Source: Polynucleobacter rarus (GTDB taxonomy: Bacteria; Pseudomonadota; Gammaproteobacteria; Burkholderiales; Burkholderiaceae). Taken from it: a DNA stretch of 64,000 nt. The position numbers were made by a program, and so were the translations under genes. Position 1 is the stretch's first letter. The number at the start of each line of letters is the position of its first letter. The DNA is taken from the NCBI RefSeq assembly GCF_003072505.1, contig NZ_NTGB01000001.1, forward strand, positions 2,855,622 through 2,919,621, written 5' to 3'. Positions 28,507-37,830 of this stretch are shown one piece after another. Below the pieces are notes generated by a model that searched no databases, was not told the origin of the DNA, and saw only the letters and a program-made list of their open reading frames with translations.

Positions 28507-29934
28507 ATGCTTTTTTGGTATGTAATTGCATATTGGGTAGTCTCAGTTGCCATTGGGTTAATTGCTTCTTTAAAAGTCAAGAATGCGACTGACTTTGCTG
28601 CTGCAGGTCATAGTTTGCCGATGTATGTAGTCACCGCCACAGTTTTTGCGACATGGTTTGGTGCTGAAGCAGTACTTGGTGCCCCAGCCACTTTTCTTAA
28701 CGGTGGATTGGCTGCAGTAGTTGCTGATCCCTTTGGTTCATCTCTTTGCCTAATCTTAGTTGGCCTCTTCTTTGCCAAACCACTTTATCAAAAAAAGTTT
28801 CTGACCATCGGTGATTTTTATCGAGAAAAGTATGGCAGAACAGTCGAAATATTAATTACTTTGTGTATTGCAGCCTCCTATTTAGGTTGGGTCTCTGCTC
28901 AAATTATGGCCTTAGGCCTTGTATTTCATGTGGCTTCTGAAGGGGCAATTAGCCAAAATACTGGGATGTTAATAGGTTCAGGAAGTGTTTTAATTTATAC
29001 GCTTTTTGGCGGGATGTGGGCTGTTGCAATTACTGATTTTTTACAAATGATTATTGTTGTTATCGGACTGTTTTTTATTGGTCATGAAATTACCCTTCAA
29101 ACTGGTGGCGTAATGCCTGTCATCGAACATGCAAATCAGGCTGGTCTTTTTAACTTTTTCCCCGAGGCAAATGCAACAGCGATTATTGGATTTGTTTCTG
29201 CACTGTGCACAATGATGTTGGGTTCAATTCCACAGCAGGACGTTTTTCAGAGGGTGACGTCGTCCAAAACTTCACAGATTGCTCAAAATGCAGCAATCCT
29301 TGGTGGTATTTTATATTTCTGTTTTGCATTTCTTCCCATGTTCTTGGCCTACTCAGCCACCATGATTGATCCTGAATTAGTTAAAACCAATATGGAAACA
29401 GATTCACAATTGGTTTTGCCGCAATTAATTTTGAAACATACGCCACTATTTGCTCAAGTAATGTTTTTTGGTGCTTTACTCTCGGCATTAAAGAGTTGTG
29501 CCAGTGCGACGCTACTGGCTCCTTCTGTTTCGATTTCAGAGAATATTATTAAAGGAAGCTTTAAACATTTAAATCCTCGTCAAATGCTGTTAGTAATGAG
29601 AATAACCGTGTTAGTTTTTACTGTATTGGTCACCATTTTGGCAATGCACTCTGATTTATCTATTTTTAAAATGGTAGAAAGTGCCTACAAAGTTACTCTC
29701 GTCAGCGCTTTTATTCCTTTAGTTTTTGGAATTTATTGGAAAAAAGCCAATTCAATCGGTGGACTTTTGTCTGTTTTACTAGGTTTTAGCACTTGGATAT
29801 TGTCAGAAATTGCCTTCTCGGAGGCGATGGTACCCCCACAATTGGTTGGTTTACTCTTTAGTTTGTTTGGCATGGTCGCTGGTAGCCTTTTGATCTCTTC
29901 TGATTTAATTCGTAAGACAGAACCACTCTCTTAG
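28507..29934 (+). CDS. Sodium:solute symporter family protein
   Basis: A 475-residue integral membrane protein of the SSS (SLC5-like) family with about 13 hydrophobic segments. Landmarks are the FAAAGHSLP region after helix 1, the TVFATWFGAEAVLGAPA unwound helix region and GGMWAVAITDFLQM. Family members import solutes such as proline, pantothenate, acetate or sugars with sodium; this sequence does not reveal which. It lies 13 bases after ubiB, so it may be read through from the ubi genes. There is no clear Shine-Dalgarno sequence. Confidence 0.85.
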   Translation: MLFWYVIAYWVVSVAIGLIASLKVKNATDFAAAGHSLPMYVVTATVFATWFGAEAVLGAPATFLNGGLAAVVADPFGSSLCLILVGLFFAKPLYQKKFLTIGDFYREKYGRTVEILITLCIAASYLGWVSAQIMALGLVFHVASEGAISQNTGMLIGSGSVLIYTLFGGMWAVAITDFLQMIIVVIGLFFIGHEITLQTGGVMPVIEHANQAGLFNFFPEANATAIIGFVSALCTMMLGSIPQQDVFQRVTSSKTSQIAQNAAILGGILYFCFAFLPMFLAYSATMIDPELVKTNMETDSQLVLPQLILKHTPLFAQVMFFGALLSALKSCASATLLAPSVSISENIIKGSFKHLNPRQMLLVMRITVLVFTVLVTILAMHSDLSIFKMVESAYKVTLVSAFIPLVFGIYWKKANSIGGLLSVLLGFSTWILSEIAFSEAMVPPQLVGLLFSLFGMVAGSLLISSDLIRKTEPLS

Positions 29935-29995
29935 ATTTTCCTAATCTTCCATCATGAACTCAAAAGATGGATAATAGAGGATTAAGGTAAAAAAC

Positions 29996-30619
29996 ATGAA
30001 AAAATACTTCATCGCTGGAATACTCGTTTGGGCTCCGCTGGCTATTACTATTTGGGTAATAACCTGGGCACTTGGTATTTTGGACGGCGTTTTTGGCTCC
30101 GTAATGCAGGCAATCATTACAGTCATGCCAACAAGTTCGACCGTACCATTGGTCAATTTTAGGAATATTCCTGGGGTTGGAATTCTGATTGTCATTTTTA
30201 GTATGATGCTGACTGGGATGATTGCAATTACCTTCGCTGGTCGTTGGTGGTTAAAAATTTGGGAACGTATTCTTAACAAAATTCCAATTGTTCGATCGAT
30301 TTACTCCAGTGTGAAACAGGTTTCAGACACATTACTTTCTAGTAGTGGGGAAGCTTTTAAGAAAGCAGTGCTGATTCGTTATCCCCATCAAGATTCTTGG
30401 GCCTTAGCATTTCAGACCGGTACTCCTATGCGAGAAGTAGCTGAAAAGTTGGGAACTCCCCATATTCATGTTTTTCTTCCGACAACACCTAACCCTACTT
30501 CTGGGTTTTTTATGATTGTGCCAAAGGATAGTGTTATCGAGCTTTCAATCTCGGTCGAAGATGCCTTGAAGCATATTGTCTCAATGGGCACCGTGCCTCC
30601 AGCGGGTCAAGAACTTTAA
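29996..30619 (+). CDS. DUF502 family membrane protein
   Basis: A 207-residue protein with two N-terminal membrane helices (about 3-27 and 60-82) followed by the DUF502 soluble part ([41 protein letters not shown]). The function is unknown. It is placed just before aspS, an order that is common in betaproteobacteria. An AAGG ribosome binding site precedes the ATG. Confidence 0.87.
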   Translation: MKKYFIAGILVWAPLAITIWVITWALGILDGVFGSVMQAIITVMPTSSTVPLVNFRNIPGVGILIVIFSMMLTGMIAITFAGRWWLKIWERILNKIPIVRSIYSSVKQVSDTLLSSSGEAFKKAVLIRYPHQDSWALAFQTGTPMREVAEKLGTPHIHVFLPTTPNPTSGFFMIVPKDSVIELSISVEDALKHIVSMGTVPPAGQEL

Positions 30620-30648
30620 TTATTCAATTTTTATCAAAAGGTTTGTGT

Positions 30649-32451
30649 ATGTCAATTCGTAGTCACTCAGCAGGATTAGTTACAGAAAAAGAAATTGGCG
30701 AAGAGGTCAGTGTTGCAGGTTGGGTAAATAGAAGAAGAGATCATGGTGGAGTCATTTTCATCGATCTTAGAGATAGCCATGGTTTTGTTCAAGTGGTATG
30801 TGACCCTGACAAAGAAGAAGTTTTTAAAAATGCCGAAGGCGTTAGAAATGAATTTTGTATCCAAGTAAAAGGTCTAGTGAGAGCACGTCCTGAAGGAACA
30901 CAAAATGCAGAATTAACTACCGGAAAGATTGAAATTCTTTGCAAAGAGTTAAATGTTTTAAATGCTTCAGTAACCCCTCCATTTTTATTAGATGACGATA
31001 ATTTATCCGAAACAACCCGCCTGACCCATCGCGTTTTAGATTTACGCCGCCCACAGATGCAAAAGAATTTGCGCCTACGCTATAACGTAGCGATGGAATG
31101 TAGAAAATATTTAGATAACTCTGGTTTTATCGATATCGAAACACCGATGTTAACCAAAAGTACCCCAGAAGGTGCCCGTGATTATTTAGTGCCATCTCGC
31201 GTACATGATGGTCAATTTTTTGCCTTACCCCAATCTCCGCAGTTGTTTAAACAATTATTAATGGTGGCTGGTTTCGAGCGTTATTACCAAATTGTTAAAT
31301 GTTTCCGCGATGAAGATTTAAGAGCAGATCGCCAGCCTGAATTTACGCAAATCGACTGTGAAACTTCCTTTATGGATGAGTTAGAAATTCGTGATTTGTT
31401 TGAAAATATGATCCGTCATATTTTTAAGACAGTCATGGATGTTGAACTCGCCAATCCATTTCCAGTTATGCCCTATTCTGAGGCAATGGCAGTCTACGGT
31501 TCAGATAAACCTGACTTACGAGTGAATTTGAAATTCACGGAGTTAACCGACGTCATGAAAGATGTAGACTTCAAGGTTTTCTCTGGCCCAGCTAATTCTG
31601 ATAACGGTCGAGTGGTTGGTTTACGTATTCCTTCAGGTGCTGAAATTTCCAGAAGTGAAATTGATGAATATACAAAATTTGTCAGTATTTACGGTGCCAA
31701 GGGATTAGCTTGGATTAAAGTGAATCAAATTGCAGAAGGTCGCAACGGCTTACAATCACCGATTGTCAAAAATCTGCACGATGAAGCTTTAAAAGCGATT
31801 TTAGAAAGAACTGGCGCACAGGATGGCGATATCATTTTCTTTGGTGCAGATACCATCAAAGTAGTTAATGATTCGATGGGTGCACTCCGCGTGAAGATTG
31901 GTCACTCCGATTGGAGTAGTCAAAAAGGCCTTTTCACAAAAGCCTGGCAACCATTATGGGTAGTTGATTTCCCAATGTTTGAATACGACGATGAAAACGC
32001 TCGTTGGGTTGCATGTCACCATCCATTTACTAGTCCAAAAGACGAGCATTTAAGTATTTTGGATTCTGATCCAAGCAGTTGTTTAGCTAAGGCTTACGAT
32101 ATGGTTCTCAATGGTTGGGAAATCGGTGGCGGGTCAGTCCGTATTCATAAAGAATCTGTACAAAGTGAAGTATTCCGTGCCTTAAAAATTGGCCCTAAGG
32201 AAGCCCAAGCAAAATTTGGTTTCCTATTGGATGCATTGAAATATGGAGCTCCTCCTCATGGTGGTATAGCATTTGGTCTTGATCGTATTGTGACGATGAT
32301 GACGGGTGCCGACTCCATTCGTGACGTGATTGCATTCCCTAAAACACAAAGAGCGCAATGCCTGTTGACGCAAGCACCGAGTTTTGTGGATGAGAAGCAA
32401 CTCAGAGAATTACATATTCGTTTACGAAATACAACTCAAACCACTTTATAA
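30649..32451 (+). CDS. aspS: Aspartyl-tRNA synthetase, predicted non-discriminating
   Basis: Class II synthetase of the bacterial type, 600 residues: anticodon OB fold (about 15-105), catalytic core with [16 protein letters not shown] (motif 2), an inserted GAD domain and the motif 3 block GIAFGLDRI. His32 in RRDHGG and the glycine of RPEGT match positions linked in the Pseudomonas enzyme to relaxed tRNA choice, so it probably also charges tRNA-Asn, with GatCAB amidating Asp-tRNA-Asn. The ATG at 30649 with AAAAGG upstream is preferred over TTG at 30643. Confidence 0.96.
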   Translation: MSIRSHSAGLVTEKEIGEEVSVAGWVNRRRDHGGVIFIDLRDSHGFVQVVCDPDKEEVFKNAEGVRNEFCIQVKGLVRARPEGTQNAELTTGKIEILCKELNVLNASVTPPFLLDDDNLSETTRLTHRVLDLRRPQMQKNLRLRYNVAMECRKYLDNSGFIDIETPMLTKSTPEGARDYLVPSRVHDGQFFALPQSPQLFKQLLMVAGFERYYQIVKCFRDEDLRADRQPEFTQIDCETSFMDELEIRDLFENMIRHIFKTVMDVELANPFPVMPYSEAMAVYGSDKPDLRVNLKFTELTDVMKDVDFKVFSGPANSDNGRVVGLRIPSGAEISRSEIDEYTKFVSIYGAKGLAWIKVNQIAEGRNGLQSPIVKNLHDEALKAILERTGAQDGDIIFFGADTIKVVNDSMGALRVKIGHSDWSSQKGLFTKAWQPLWVVDFPMFEYDDENARWVACHHPFTSPKDEHLSILDSDPSSCLAKAYDMVLNGWEIGGGSVRIHKESVQSEVFRALKIGPKEAQAKFGFLLDALKYGAPPHGGIAFGLDRIVTMMTGADSIRDVIAFPKTQRAQCLLTQAPSFVDEKQLRELHIRLRNTTQTTL

Positions 32452-32457
32452 ATCAAT

Positions 32458-32484
32458 ATCCCACTCTAGTAGTGGGATTTTTTT
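32458..32484 (+). terminator. Rho-independent terminator after aspS
   Basis: An 8-bp perfect stem ATCCCACT (32458-32465) with AGTGGGAT (32471-32478), a 5-base loop and a T-run to 32484. It lies 7 bases after the aspS stop and 13 bases before the next ATG. Confidence 0.85.
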
Positions 32485-32496
32485 GGAAATATATCT

Positions 32497-34326
32497 ATGC
32501 GTCCTTCCGCAGATAGAGGATCACCTGTCCCACCATCACAACCATTAGATGATGGCAAGACAATTAAAACGCTACTTCCCTACGTCTTAAAGTATCCCTT
32601 AAGAGTCACTTTAGCAATGAGTTGTTTGATACTCGCAAAAGTATCTAATATTGGTATTCCTGTAGTTCTCAAGCATCTGATCGATAATTTATCTTTTGCT
32701 CCAAACGATCCGAAACGCTATTTGATTTTTCCATTGAGTTTAATTCTGGCATATGGACTATTGAGACTTTCAAGCTCAGTCTTTACAGAACTTCGAGAAT
32801 TTTTATTCGCCAAGGTCACACAAAACGCTATCCGTCAGATAGCGATTGAAGTGTTCCAACATTTACATGCTATGTCCTTGAGGTTCCATCTAGGTAGACA
32901 AACCGGTGGAGTAAGTCGGGATATTGATCGTGGTTCGCGAGGGATTCAGTCGCTGATTTCTTACTCGCTCTACAGCATCGTTCCTACTTGTATAGAATTT
33001 TTAATCGTTTTAGTCTACCTGGGCTGGAATTATGATTGGGTCTTTGCTGGGATTACTTTTATTGCCATTGCTTTTTATATCCTTTTTACTGTAAAAGTTA
33101 CCGAATGGAGAAGTAAATATCGTCGCAAAATGAATGAGATGGATACCAGCGCCAATCAAAAAGCGATTGATTCATTATTAAACTTTGAGACAGTTAAATA
33201 TTTTGGTAATGAATCCTTTGAAACGAAACGTTACGATACATTCTTAGTGAGTTATCAGGCTGCTGCAATCAAATCGCAAAAGTCTTTAGCTGTTTTAAAT
33301 GTTGGTCAACAATGTATTATTGTGGTGGGTTTAATTGCCATTTTATGGCGGGCGGTTGCGGGTGTAGAGGCGGGTAAACTCACCTTAGGTGATCTGGTTT
33401 TGATCAATACCTTGATGATTCAGTTATATATTCCCTTAAACTTTTTAGGTGTGATTTACAGGGAGATTAAGCAGGCGTTAATCGACATGGGCAACATGTT
33501 CGGAATCTTATCAAAAAATAAGGAAGTACAAGATATTCCTAATGCAGGAACTTTAAAATTATTGAACCCTAAAATTGGTCCGACCATTGTTTTTGATAAT
33601 GTTTATTTTGCATACGAGTCAAATCGCGCCATCTTAAAAGGCGTCTCCTTTGAAATAAAGGCTGGCAGCACAACCGCAGTTGTGGGACATAGCGGTGCTG
33701 GGAAAAGTACTTTATCCCGATTACTCTTTAGATTTTACGACATTCAATCTGGTGTTATTACTATAGATGGCCAAGACATTAGTAAATATCAGCAAAGTAG
33801 TTTAAGAATGTTGATAGGAATAGTACCTCAAGACACCGTACTATTTAACGACACGATTGGCTATAACATTTCTTATGGCAAACCAGGTGCAAGTCAGGAG
33901 GAGATTGAGACTGCAGCTCGTACAGCGCATATTCACGATTTTATTATGAGCCTGCCTGACGGTTATAAGACAGCAGTTGGTGAACGCGGATTAAAACTTT
34001 CTGGTGGTGAAAAGCAACGTGTTGCGATTGCTCGGACTTTATTAAAAAATCCCGCCCTCGTTATTTTTGATGAGGCTACCTCTGCCTTAGATTCAAAAAC
34101 TGAAAATGCAATTCAGTTAGAAATTGATCGATTAACAGTAAATCGAACCTCCCTAGTGATTGCCCATCGACTATCAACAGTGATTAATGCAGAGCAAATT
34201 TTAGTGATGGATGATGGCAAAATTGTTGAAAGAGGCACTCACGAAGAATTAATCGGGTTGCAAGGAAAGTATGCTGAAATTTGGCAACTCCAACAAAAAG
34301 AAGCAAGGGATGAGGAAGTCAGTTAA
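32497..34326 (+). CDS. Atm1-type ABC exporter (heavy-metal / glutathione family)
   Basis: A 609-residue half-transporter, probably a homodimer. The N-terminal part (about 25-340) is a six-helix exporter membrane domain containing SLRFHLGRQTGGVSRDIDRG, a stretch typical of the Atm1/HMT group. The C-terminal ATPase has Walker A GHSGAGKST, the signature LSGGEKQR and Walker B LVIFDEATSALD. Bacterial Atm1 proteins export glutathione conjugates or metal-glutathione complexes. It starts right after the aspS terminator, so its promoter must lie within that terminator or the end of aspS, or it relies on read-through. Confidence 0.87.
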   Translation: MRPSADRGSPVPPSQPLDDGKTIKTLLPYVLKYPLRVTLAMSCLILAKVSNIGIPVVLKHLIDNLSFAPNDPKRYLIFPLSLILAYGLLRLSSSVFTELREFLFAKVTQNAIRQIAIEVFQHLHAMSLRFHLGRQTGGVSRDIDRGSRGIQSLISYSLYSIVPTCIEFLIVLVYLGWNYDWVFAGITFIAIAFYILFTVKVTEWRSKYRRKMNEMDTSANQKAIDSLLNFETVKYFGNESFETKRYDTFLVSYQAAAIKSQKSLAVLNVGQQCIIVVGLIAILWRAVAGVEAGKLTLGDLVLINTLMIQLYIPLNFLGVIYREIKQALIDMGNMFGILSKNKEVQDIPNAGTLKLLNPKIGPTIVFDNVYFAYESNRAILKGVSFEIKAGSTTAVVGHSGAGKSTLSRLLFRFYDIQSGVITIDGQDISKYQQSSLRMLIGIVPQDTVLFNDTIGYNISYGKPGASQEEIETAARTAHIHDFIMSLPDGYKTAVGERGLKLSGGEKQRVAIARTLLKNPALVIFDEATSALDSKTENAIQLEIDRLTVNRTSLVIAHRLSTVINAEQILVMDDGKIVERGTHEELIGLQGKYAEIWQLQQKEARDEEVS

Positions 34327-34330
34327 ATCA

Positions 34331-35668
34331 ATGAGCCAAGTTAGCGTAAAACAAATACTTTTTGGAGCTTATCAAGCTGCCTTGAATGTGGCAGATCCTC
34401 AAATTGCCCTTCCTAAAGCCTTAGAAAAAGCATTTCCAGATGGACTCCAGGGTAAATGTTTGGTGATTGGCGCCGGGAAGGCAAGTGCTTCAATGGCGGA
34501 TGCTTTTGAAAAACACGCCTTATCTTATTGGCCACAACTGGAAGTTAGTGGGGTGGTAGTGACTAGATATCAACATGATCTTTCCGACCCATTGCCGAAT
34601 AGAAAGATTTCTGTTCTTCAAGCAGCACACCCCGTCCCGGATCAAGCTTGTGTAGATGCATCTAAAGAAATCTTAAAACGTATTGAAAAGCTAAAGGCGA
34701 GTGATCATCTGATTGTATTAATTTCAGGGGGAGGGTCTAGTCTTCTGACATTACCGGTCGATGGAATCGAACTGCAAGAAATGCAAAATCTGACACAGGT
34801 ATTGCTCAAAAGTGGAGCGCCAATTGAGCAAATGAACGTAGTCAGAAAACACTTGTCTCAAATACAAGGTGGCAATTTGGCGCGTTTAGCCGTCTCTAAG
34901 GGGGTTAAAGTCCATGCCTTTATTATTTCAGATGTGATTGGGGATGAACCTGCTGATATTGCTAGCGGCCCCTGTGCAGTTGATCCTTCAACGTATCAAG
35001 ATGCGATTCATATTTTGCAGACATATCAATTGGATGAATCCAAAATTAGTCCAAAAATACTCAAGCATTTAAGAGCGGGTGCATTGGGTAATGTACCTGA
35101 AACACTAAAAGAAACCGATCTAGAAGTGACCCAGATTGAGAATAATGTGTATGCAACAGCGATGCAAAGTCTTGCTAACGCTGCAAAATATTGTGATAGT
35201 TTTGGTATTCAAACAATTGTGTTGGGCGACCGGATTAGTGGCGAGTCCAAAGAGCAAGCATTCATTCAGTTAAAGCAAATCAAAGAATTACAAAAAAGCA
35301 ACCCGAATCAAACTATTGCACTCATTTCGGGTGGCGAGACAACCGTAACAATTCCTCCCAATGTAAATGGGCGCGGTGGTCGCTGCGCAGAGTTTTTACT
35401 TGCTCTTCTTGACGCCAGTCAAGGGATAGAAAACTTATCTGCCTTGGCTGCAGATACGGATGGTATTGATGGTAGTGAAGATAATGCAGGCGCTTATTTT
35501 GATCAAGATGTAATCAAAAAAGCTAAAGAACTAGGCTTAGATACCCAATATTATTTAAAAGCTCATGACTCTTATGGGTTCTTTGCGCAGGCAAAAGGCC
35601 TAGTTATGACAGGGCCGACTCTTACGAACGTAAATGACTTTAGAATACTTTTAATTAATCCCAAATAA
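34331..35668 (+). CDS. Glycerate 2-kinase (GckA/TtuD, MOFRL family)
   Basis: A 445-residue glycerate kinase of class II that phosphorylates D-glycerate at position 2, feeding photorespiratory-type or tartronate pathways into glycolysis. The N-terminal DUF4147 Rossmann part has [12 protein letters not shown] and [13 protein letters not shown]; the C-terminal MOFRL domain has [11 protein letters not shown] and [23 protein letters not shown] chose the ATG at 34331, four bases after the ABC exporter stop; a longer form starting at 34271 would overlap that gene by 56 bases. Confidence 0.92.
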   Translation: MSQVSVKQILFGAYQAALNVADPQIALPKALEKAFPDGLQGKCLVIGAGKASASMADAFEKHALSYWPQLEVSGVVVTRYQHDLSDPLPNRKISVLQAAHPVPDQACVDASKEILKRIEKLKASDHLIVLISGGGSSLLTLPVDGIELQEMQNLTQVLLKSGAPIEQMNVVRKHLSQIQGGNLARLAVSKGVKVHAFIISDVIGDEPADIASGPCAVDPSTYQDAIHILQTYQLDESKISPKILKHLRAGALGNVPETLKETDLEVTQIENNVYATAMQSLANAAKYCDSFGIQTIVLGDRISGESKEQAFIQLKQIKELQKSNPNQTIALISGGETTVTIPPNVNGRGGRCAEFLLALLDASQGIENLSALAADTDGIDGSEDNAGAYFDQDVIKKAKELGLDTQYYLKAHDSYGFFAQAKGLVMTGPTLTNVNDFRILLINPK

Positions 35669-35672
35669 AAAA

Positions 35673-36737
35673 ATGACTTCTACTACTAAATTAACAATTA
35701 CCCAGCCCGATGATTGGCACCTACATCTGCGTGACGGCGTTGTACTAAAAGATGTTTTAGGCCACACAAGTAGACAATTTGGTCGTGCCATCGTCATGCC
35801 CAATTTACGTCCGCCAATTACGACAGTTGAATTAGCTCTGCAATATCAAGCGCGAATATTACAAGCAATAAAGGAGTTGCCTGAGAATAGTCAATCCTTT
35901 GTGCCGCTAATGACGCTCTATTTAACAGATAACACGAAGGCCTCTGAAATTGCTAAAGCGAAAGAGGCTGGGATTGTGGCACTGAAACTGTATCCAGCGG
36001 GCGCGACTACCAATAGTGATGCTGGTGTAACAAATTTAGCAAAATGTGATGAGGTTTTAGATGCAATGGCGCAGCATAACCTTCCATTGTTGGTTCATGG
36101 TGAGGTCACGAGTGCAGAGATCGATTTATTTGATCGGGAGGCAATTTTTATTGAAGAGGTTCTGCATCCATTAAGAATGCGCCATCCCCAATTAAGAGTG
36201 GTATTTGAGCACATTACGACTTCGCAAGCTGTTGACTACGTCAATACAACGGATACTGCTAATTTAGGTGAAATTGCTGCGACCATCACAGCCCATCATT
36301 TGCTTTATAACCGAAATGCTATTTTCCTTGGTGGGATTCGCCCTCATTTTTATTGCTTGCCAGTATTAAAAAGGGAACAACATCGCCTGGCTTTACTCAA
36401 CGCGGCGACAAGTGATTCGAAGCGCTTTTTCTTAGGCACCGACAGCGCACCGCATTCTAAGCATTTAAAAGAAAATGAATGTGGCTGTGCGGGATGTTTT
36501 ACAGCACCTCAAGCGGTGGAGTTTTATGCTCAAGCTTTTGATTCTGTTGGTAAATTACAACAACTTGAAGCTTTTGCATCCTTTAGGGGACCAGATTTTT
36601 ACGGACTTCCTAGAAACACGAAGCAAATTACGCTTGAAAAAACTTCACAAACAATCCCCTCAACTTACCAATTTGGTGAGGAAGAAATAGTGCCGCTCAA
36701 TGCAGGAAAGTCACTCGATTGGACATTTCTAGGTTAG
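35673..36737 (+). CDS. pyrC: Dihydroorotase PyrC
   Basis: Zinc amidohydrolase that closes carbamoyl-aspartate to dihydroorotate in pyrimidine synthesis. The 354-residue length and sequence are of the E. coli PyrC class. Visible are the metal ligands His16 and His18 in DWHLHLRDG, the carbamylated lysine in VALKLYPAG near 103, VHGEVT, FEHITT and the GTDSAPH block with the catalytic Asp. The stop codon TAG at 36735-36737 forms the first half of the putative -10 of the RNase P RNA gene. Confidence 0.96.
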   Translation: MTSTTKLTITQPDDWHLHLRDGVVLKDVLGHTSRQFGRAIVMPNLRPPITTVELALQYQARILQAIKELPENSQSFVPLMTLYLTDNTKASEIAKAKEAGIVALKLYPAGATTNSDAGVTNLAKCDEVLDAMAQHNLPLLVHGEVTSAEIDLFDREAIFIEEVLHPLRMRHPQLRVVFEHITTSQAVDYVNTTDTANLGEIAATITAHHLLYNRNAIFLGGIRPHFYCLPVLKREQHRLALLNAATSDSKRFFLGTDSAPHSKHLKENECGCAGCFTAPQAVEFYAQAFDSVGKLQQLEAFASFRGPDFYGLPRNTKQITLEKTSQTIPSTYQFGEEEIVPLNAGKSLDWTFLG

Positions 36738-36740
36738 ACT
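36735..36740 (+). promoter_or_regulatory. Putative -10 element of rnpB
   Basis: TAGACT, whose first three bases are the pyrC stop codon. Six bases later lies 36747, the first paired base of the RNase P RNA P1 helix, exactly where a transcript would be expected to start. No -35 match is clear. Confidence 0.5.
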
Positions 36741-36746
36741 AGCGGT

Positions 36747-37049
36747 GCAGAGTTGGTTAGGCAACCGCCGCTTGAAAGAGGGGAGGAAAGTCCGGACTCC
36801 ATAGGGAAGGGTGATGGCTAACGGCCATCCATGGTGACATGAGGAATAGGGCCACAGAGACGAGCGTATTTAGTTACGGTGAAACGCGGTAACCTCCACT
36901 CGGAGCAATCTCAAATAGGCAGGCATTGAGGCGTCCCGCTGAGCCTGCGGGTAGAGAGCTTGAACCCATTGGTAACAATGGGTCTAGAGGAATGATTGCC
37001 CCCGGACGAAAGTTCGGTCGACAGAATCCGGCTTATCGACCAACTCTGC
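36747..37049 (+). ncRNA. rnpB: RNase P RNA (bacterial class A)
   Basis: Catalytic RNA that trims the 5' leader of pre-tRNAs. The ends pair perfectly as helix P1: 11 bases at 36747-36757 with 37039-37049. The universally conserved block GAGGAAAGTCCGGACTCC lies at 36782-36799, and the 3' conserved block ACAGAATCCGGCTTAT at 37021-37036, which together form the P4 core. Length of about 303 is on the short side for class A but normal for betaproteobacteria. No intrinsic terminator follows; the convergent OsmC-like gene ends 33 bases further on. The true ends could differ by a few bases. Confidence 0.95.
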
Positions 37050-37081
37050 CACTTTCAATCAGCCCTTATATCTATTGGACT

Positions 37082-37504
37082 TTAAGCTTCTTTTACTTCA
37101 ATACTATGGGTGATCGAGGCAGTCTTACCCAGCATAATCGTTGCTGAGCAATATTTTTCATGAGATAAATCTACTGCCTTTTGTACGCGATTCAAATCTA
37201 GATTTTTACCTGTAACCACAAAGGTCATGTGAATATTTGTAAAAACTTTTGGATCTTCTTCGGCGCGAGTTGCATTGAGTTTAACTTCACAACCACGAAT
37301 ATCTTGCCGAGCTTTTTTTAAAATCATTACTACATCAAAAGCCGTACAACCTCCTGCACCTGCTAATAAAAGTTCCATCGGTCTTGGCGCTAAGTTTCTG
37401 CCACCCGCTTCTGGGGCGCCGTCCATATTAACTAAATGACCACTACCAACCTCAGCAGAAAAACTCATACCATCAATGCCGAGCCAATTTACCTTACACT
37501 CCAT
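37082..37504 (-). CDS. OsmC family protein (YhfA-like)
   Basis: A 140-residue OsmC/Ohr-superfamily protein. Two redox-type cysteines are present, one in AGAGGCTAFDV (about 54) and one in KYCSATIML (about 119), the arrangement of the peroxide-reducing superfamily. The closest subgroup by feel is YhfA, whose substrate is unknown. It is convergent with rnpB and divergent from rplM, a placement I associate with Burkholderiales. Confidence 0.87.
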   Translation of the reverse strand: MECKVNWLGIDGMSFSAEVGSGHLVNMDGAPEAGGRNLAPRPMELLLAGAGGCTAFDVVMILKKARQDIRGCEVKLNATRAEEDPKVFTNIHMTFVVTGKNLDLNRVQKAVDLSHEKYCSATIMLGKTASITHSIEVKEA

Positions 37505-37535
37505 AGCGCACTTTCAAAAAAAATGAATAAAAGGC

Positions 37536-37564
37536 TTTACCTAGTAAATACCCTAATATATAAT
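37536..37564 (+). promoter_or_regulatory. Putative promoter P1 of the candidate small RNA
   Basis: TTTACC (37536-37541), a 17-base spacer and a consensus TATAAT (37559-37564). There is no annotated gene directly downstream before a terminator at 37658, which is why a short untranslated transcript is suspected. The same two hexamers with the same spacer recur at 37667-37695. Confidence 0.6.
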
Positions 37565-37577
37565 TACCCTATTGCAC

Positions 37578-37607
37578 GAATTAATTTAAATATGTTTAAA
37601 TTAATTC
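37578..37607. repeat. Perfect 13-bp inverted repeat with 4-base spacer
   Basis: GAATTAATTTAAA (37578-37590), TATG, then its exact complement TTTAAATTAATTC (37595-37607). It could be an RNA stem near the 5' end of the candidate small RNA or a protein-binding palindrome placed just after promoter P1. Confidence 0.75.
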
Positions 37608-37657
37608 AATTTTACTGCTACAGATGTCTCCTCCACCCAAACAAAGGTGGAATTCAT

Positions 37658-37687
37658 AGCCCAGAGTTTACCTCTGGGCTTTTTTTT
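37658..37687 (+). terminator. Strong Rho-independent terminator upstream of rplM
   Basis: A 9-bp perfect stem AGCCCAGAG (37658-37666) with CTCTGGGCT (37672-37680), a TTTAC loop and seven T residues after the stem. It stands between promoter P1 and promoter P2, with no recognised gene in front of it. Confidence 0.85.
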
Positions 37688-37695
37688 GCTATAAT
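37667..37695 (+). promoter_or_regulatory. rplM: Putative promoter P2 of rplM-rpsI
   Basis: TTTACC (37667-37672), 17-base spacer, and TATAAT (37690-37695) extended by TGC (37687-37689). The -35 hexamer lies in the loop and first stem base of the upstream terminator and the spacer covers its right arm and T-run. A transcript from here would have a leader of about 130 bases, starting with a 7-bp hairpin TTCTCTA/TAGAGAA (37702-37724). Confidence 0.65.
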
Positions 37696-37830
37696 CATTG
37701 ATTCTCTACTTCAGTCCTAGAGAAAATGCGTTACCTAATGAGTTTTAAGATGAGAGCGTGCAAATATAAGCAAGGCCGATTCGAAAAATAATTTAGGCAT
37801 TATTGGACTTACAATTTAAAGAAAGTAATC

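Larger units (their letters stand above)
37571..37687 (+). ncRNA. Candidate small RNA or leader with anti-Shine-Dalgarno motif
   Basis: A transcript from P1 would start near 37571 and stop at the terminator ending at 37687, about 117 bases. It would hold a 13-bp AU stem (37578-37590 with 37595-37607), an open stretch with CTCCTCC (37628-37634) that is complementary to strong ribosome binding sites, a 6-bp stem TCCACC/GGTGGA (37632-37637 with 37646-37651) and the terminator hairpin. An 11-codon frame from 37624 to 37659 (MSPPPKQRWNS) could be a leader peptide, but has no ribosome binding site. It does not look like 4.5S, 6S or tmRNA. Expression is unproven. Confidence 0.5.

Noticed and set aside
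37571..37687. 4.5S, 6S or tmRNA as the identity of the candidate small RNA
   Set aside because: The conserved apical loop of 4.5S, the large central bubble of 6S and the tRNA-like ends of tmRNA are all absent.
37436..37720. A 94-codon open frame across the osmC-rplM gap
   Set aside because: It begins inside the OsmC-like gene on the other strand, crosses a palindrome and a terminator, has no ribosome binding site and shows no family features.
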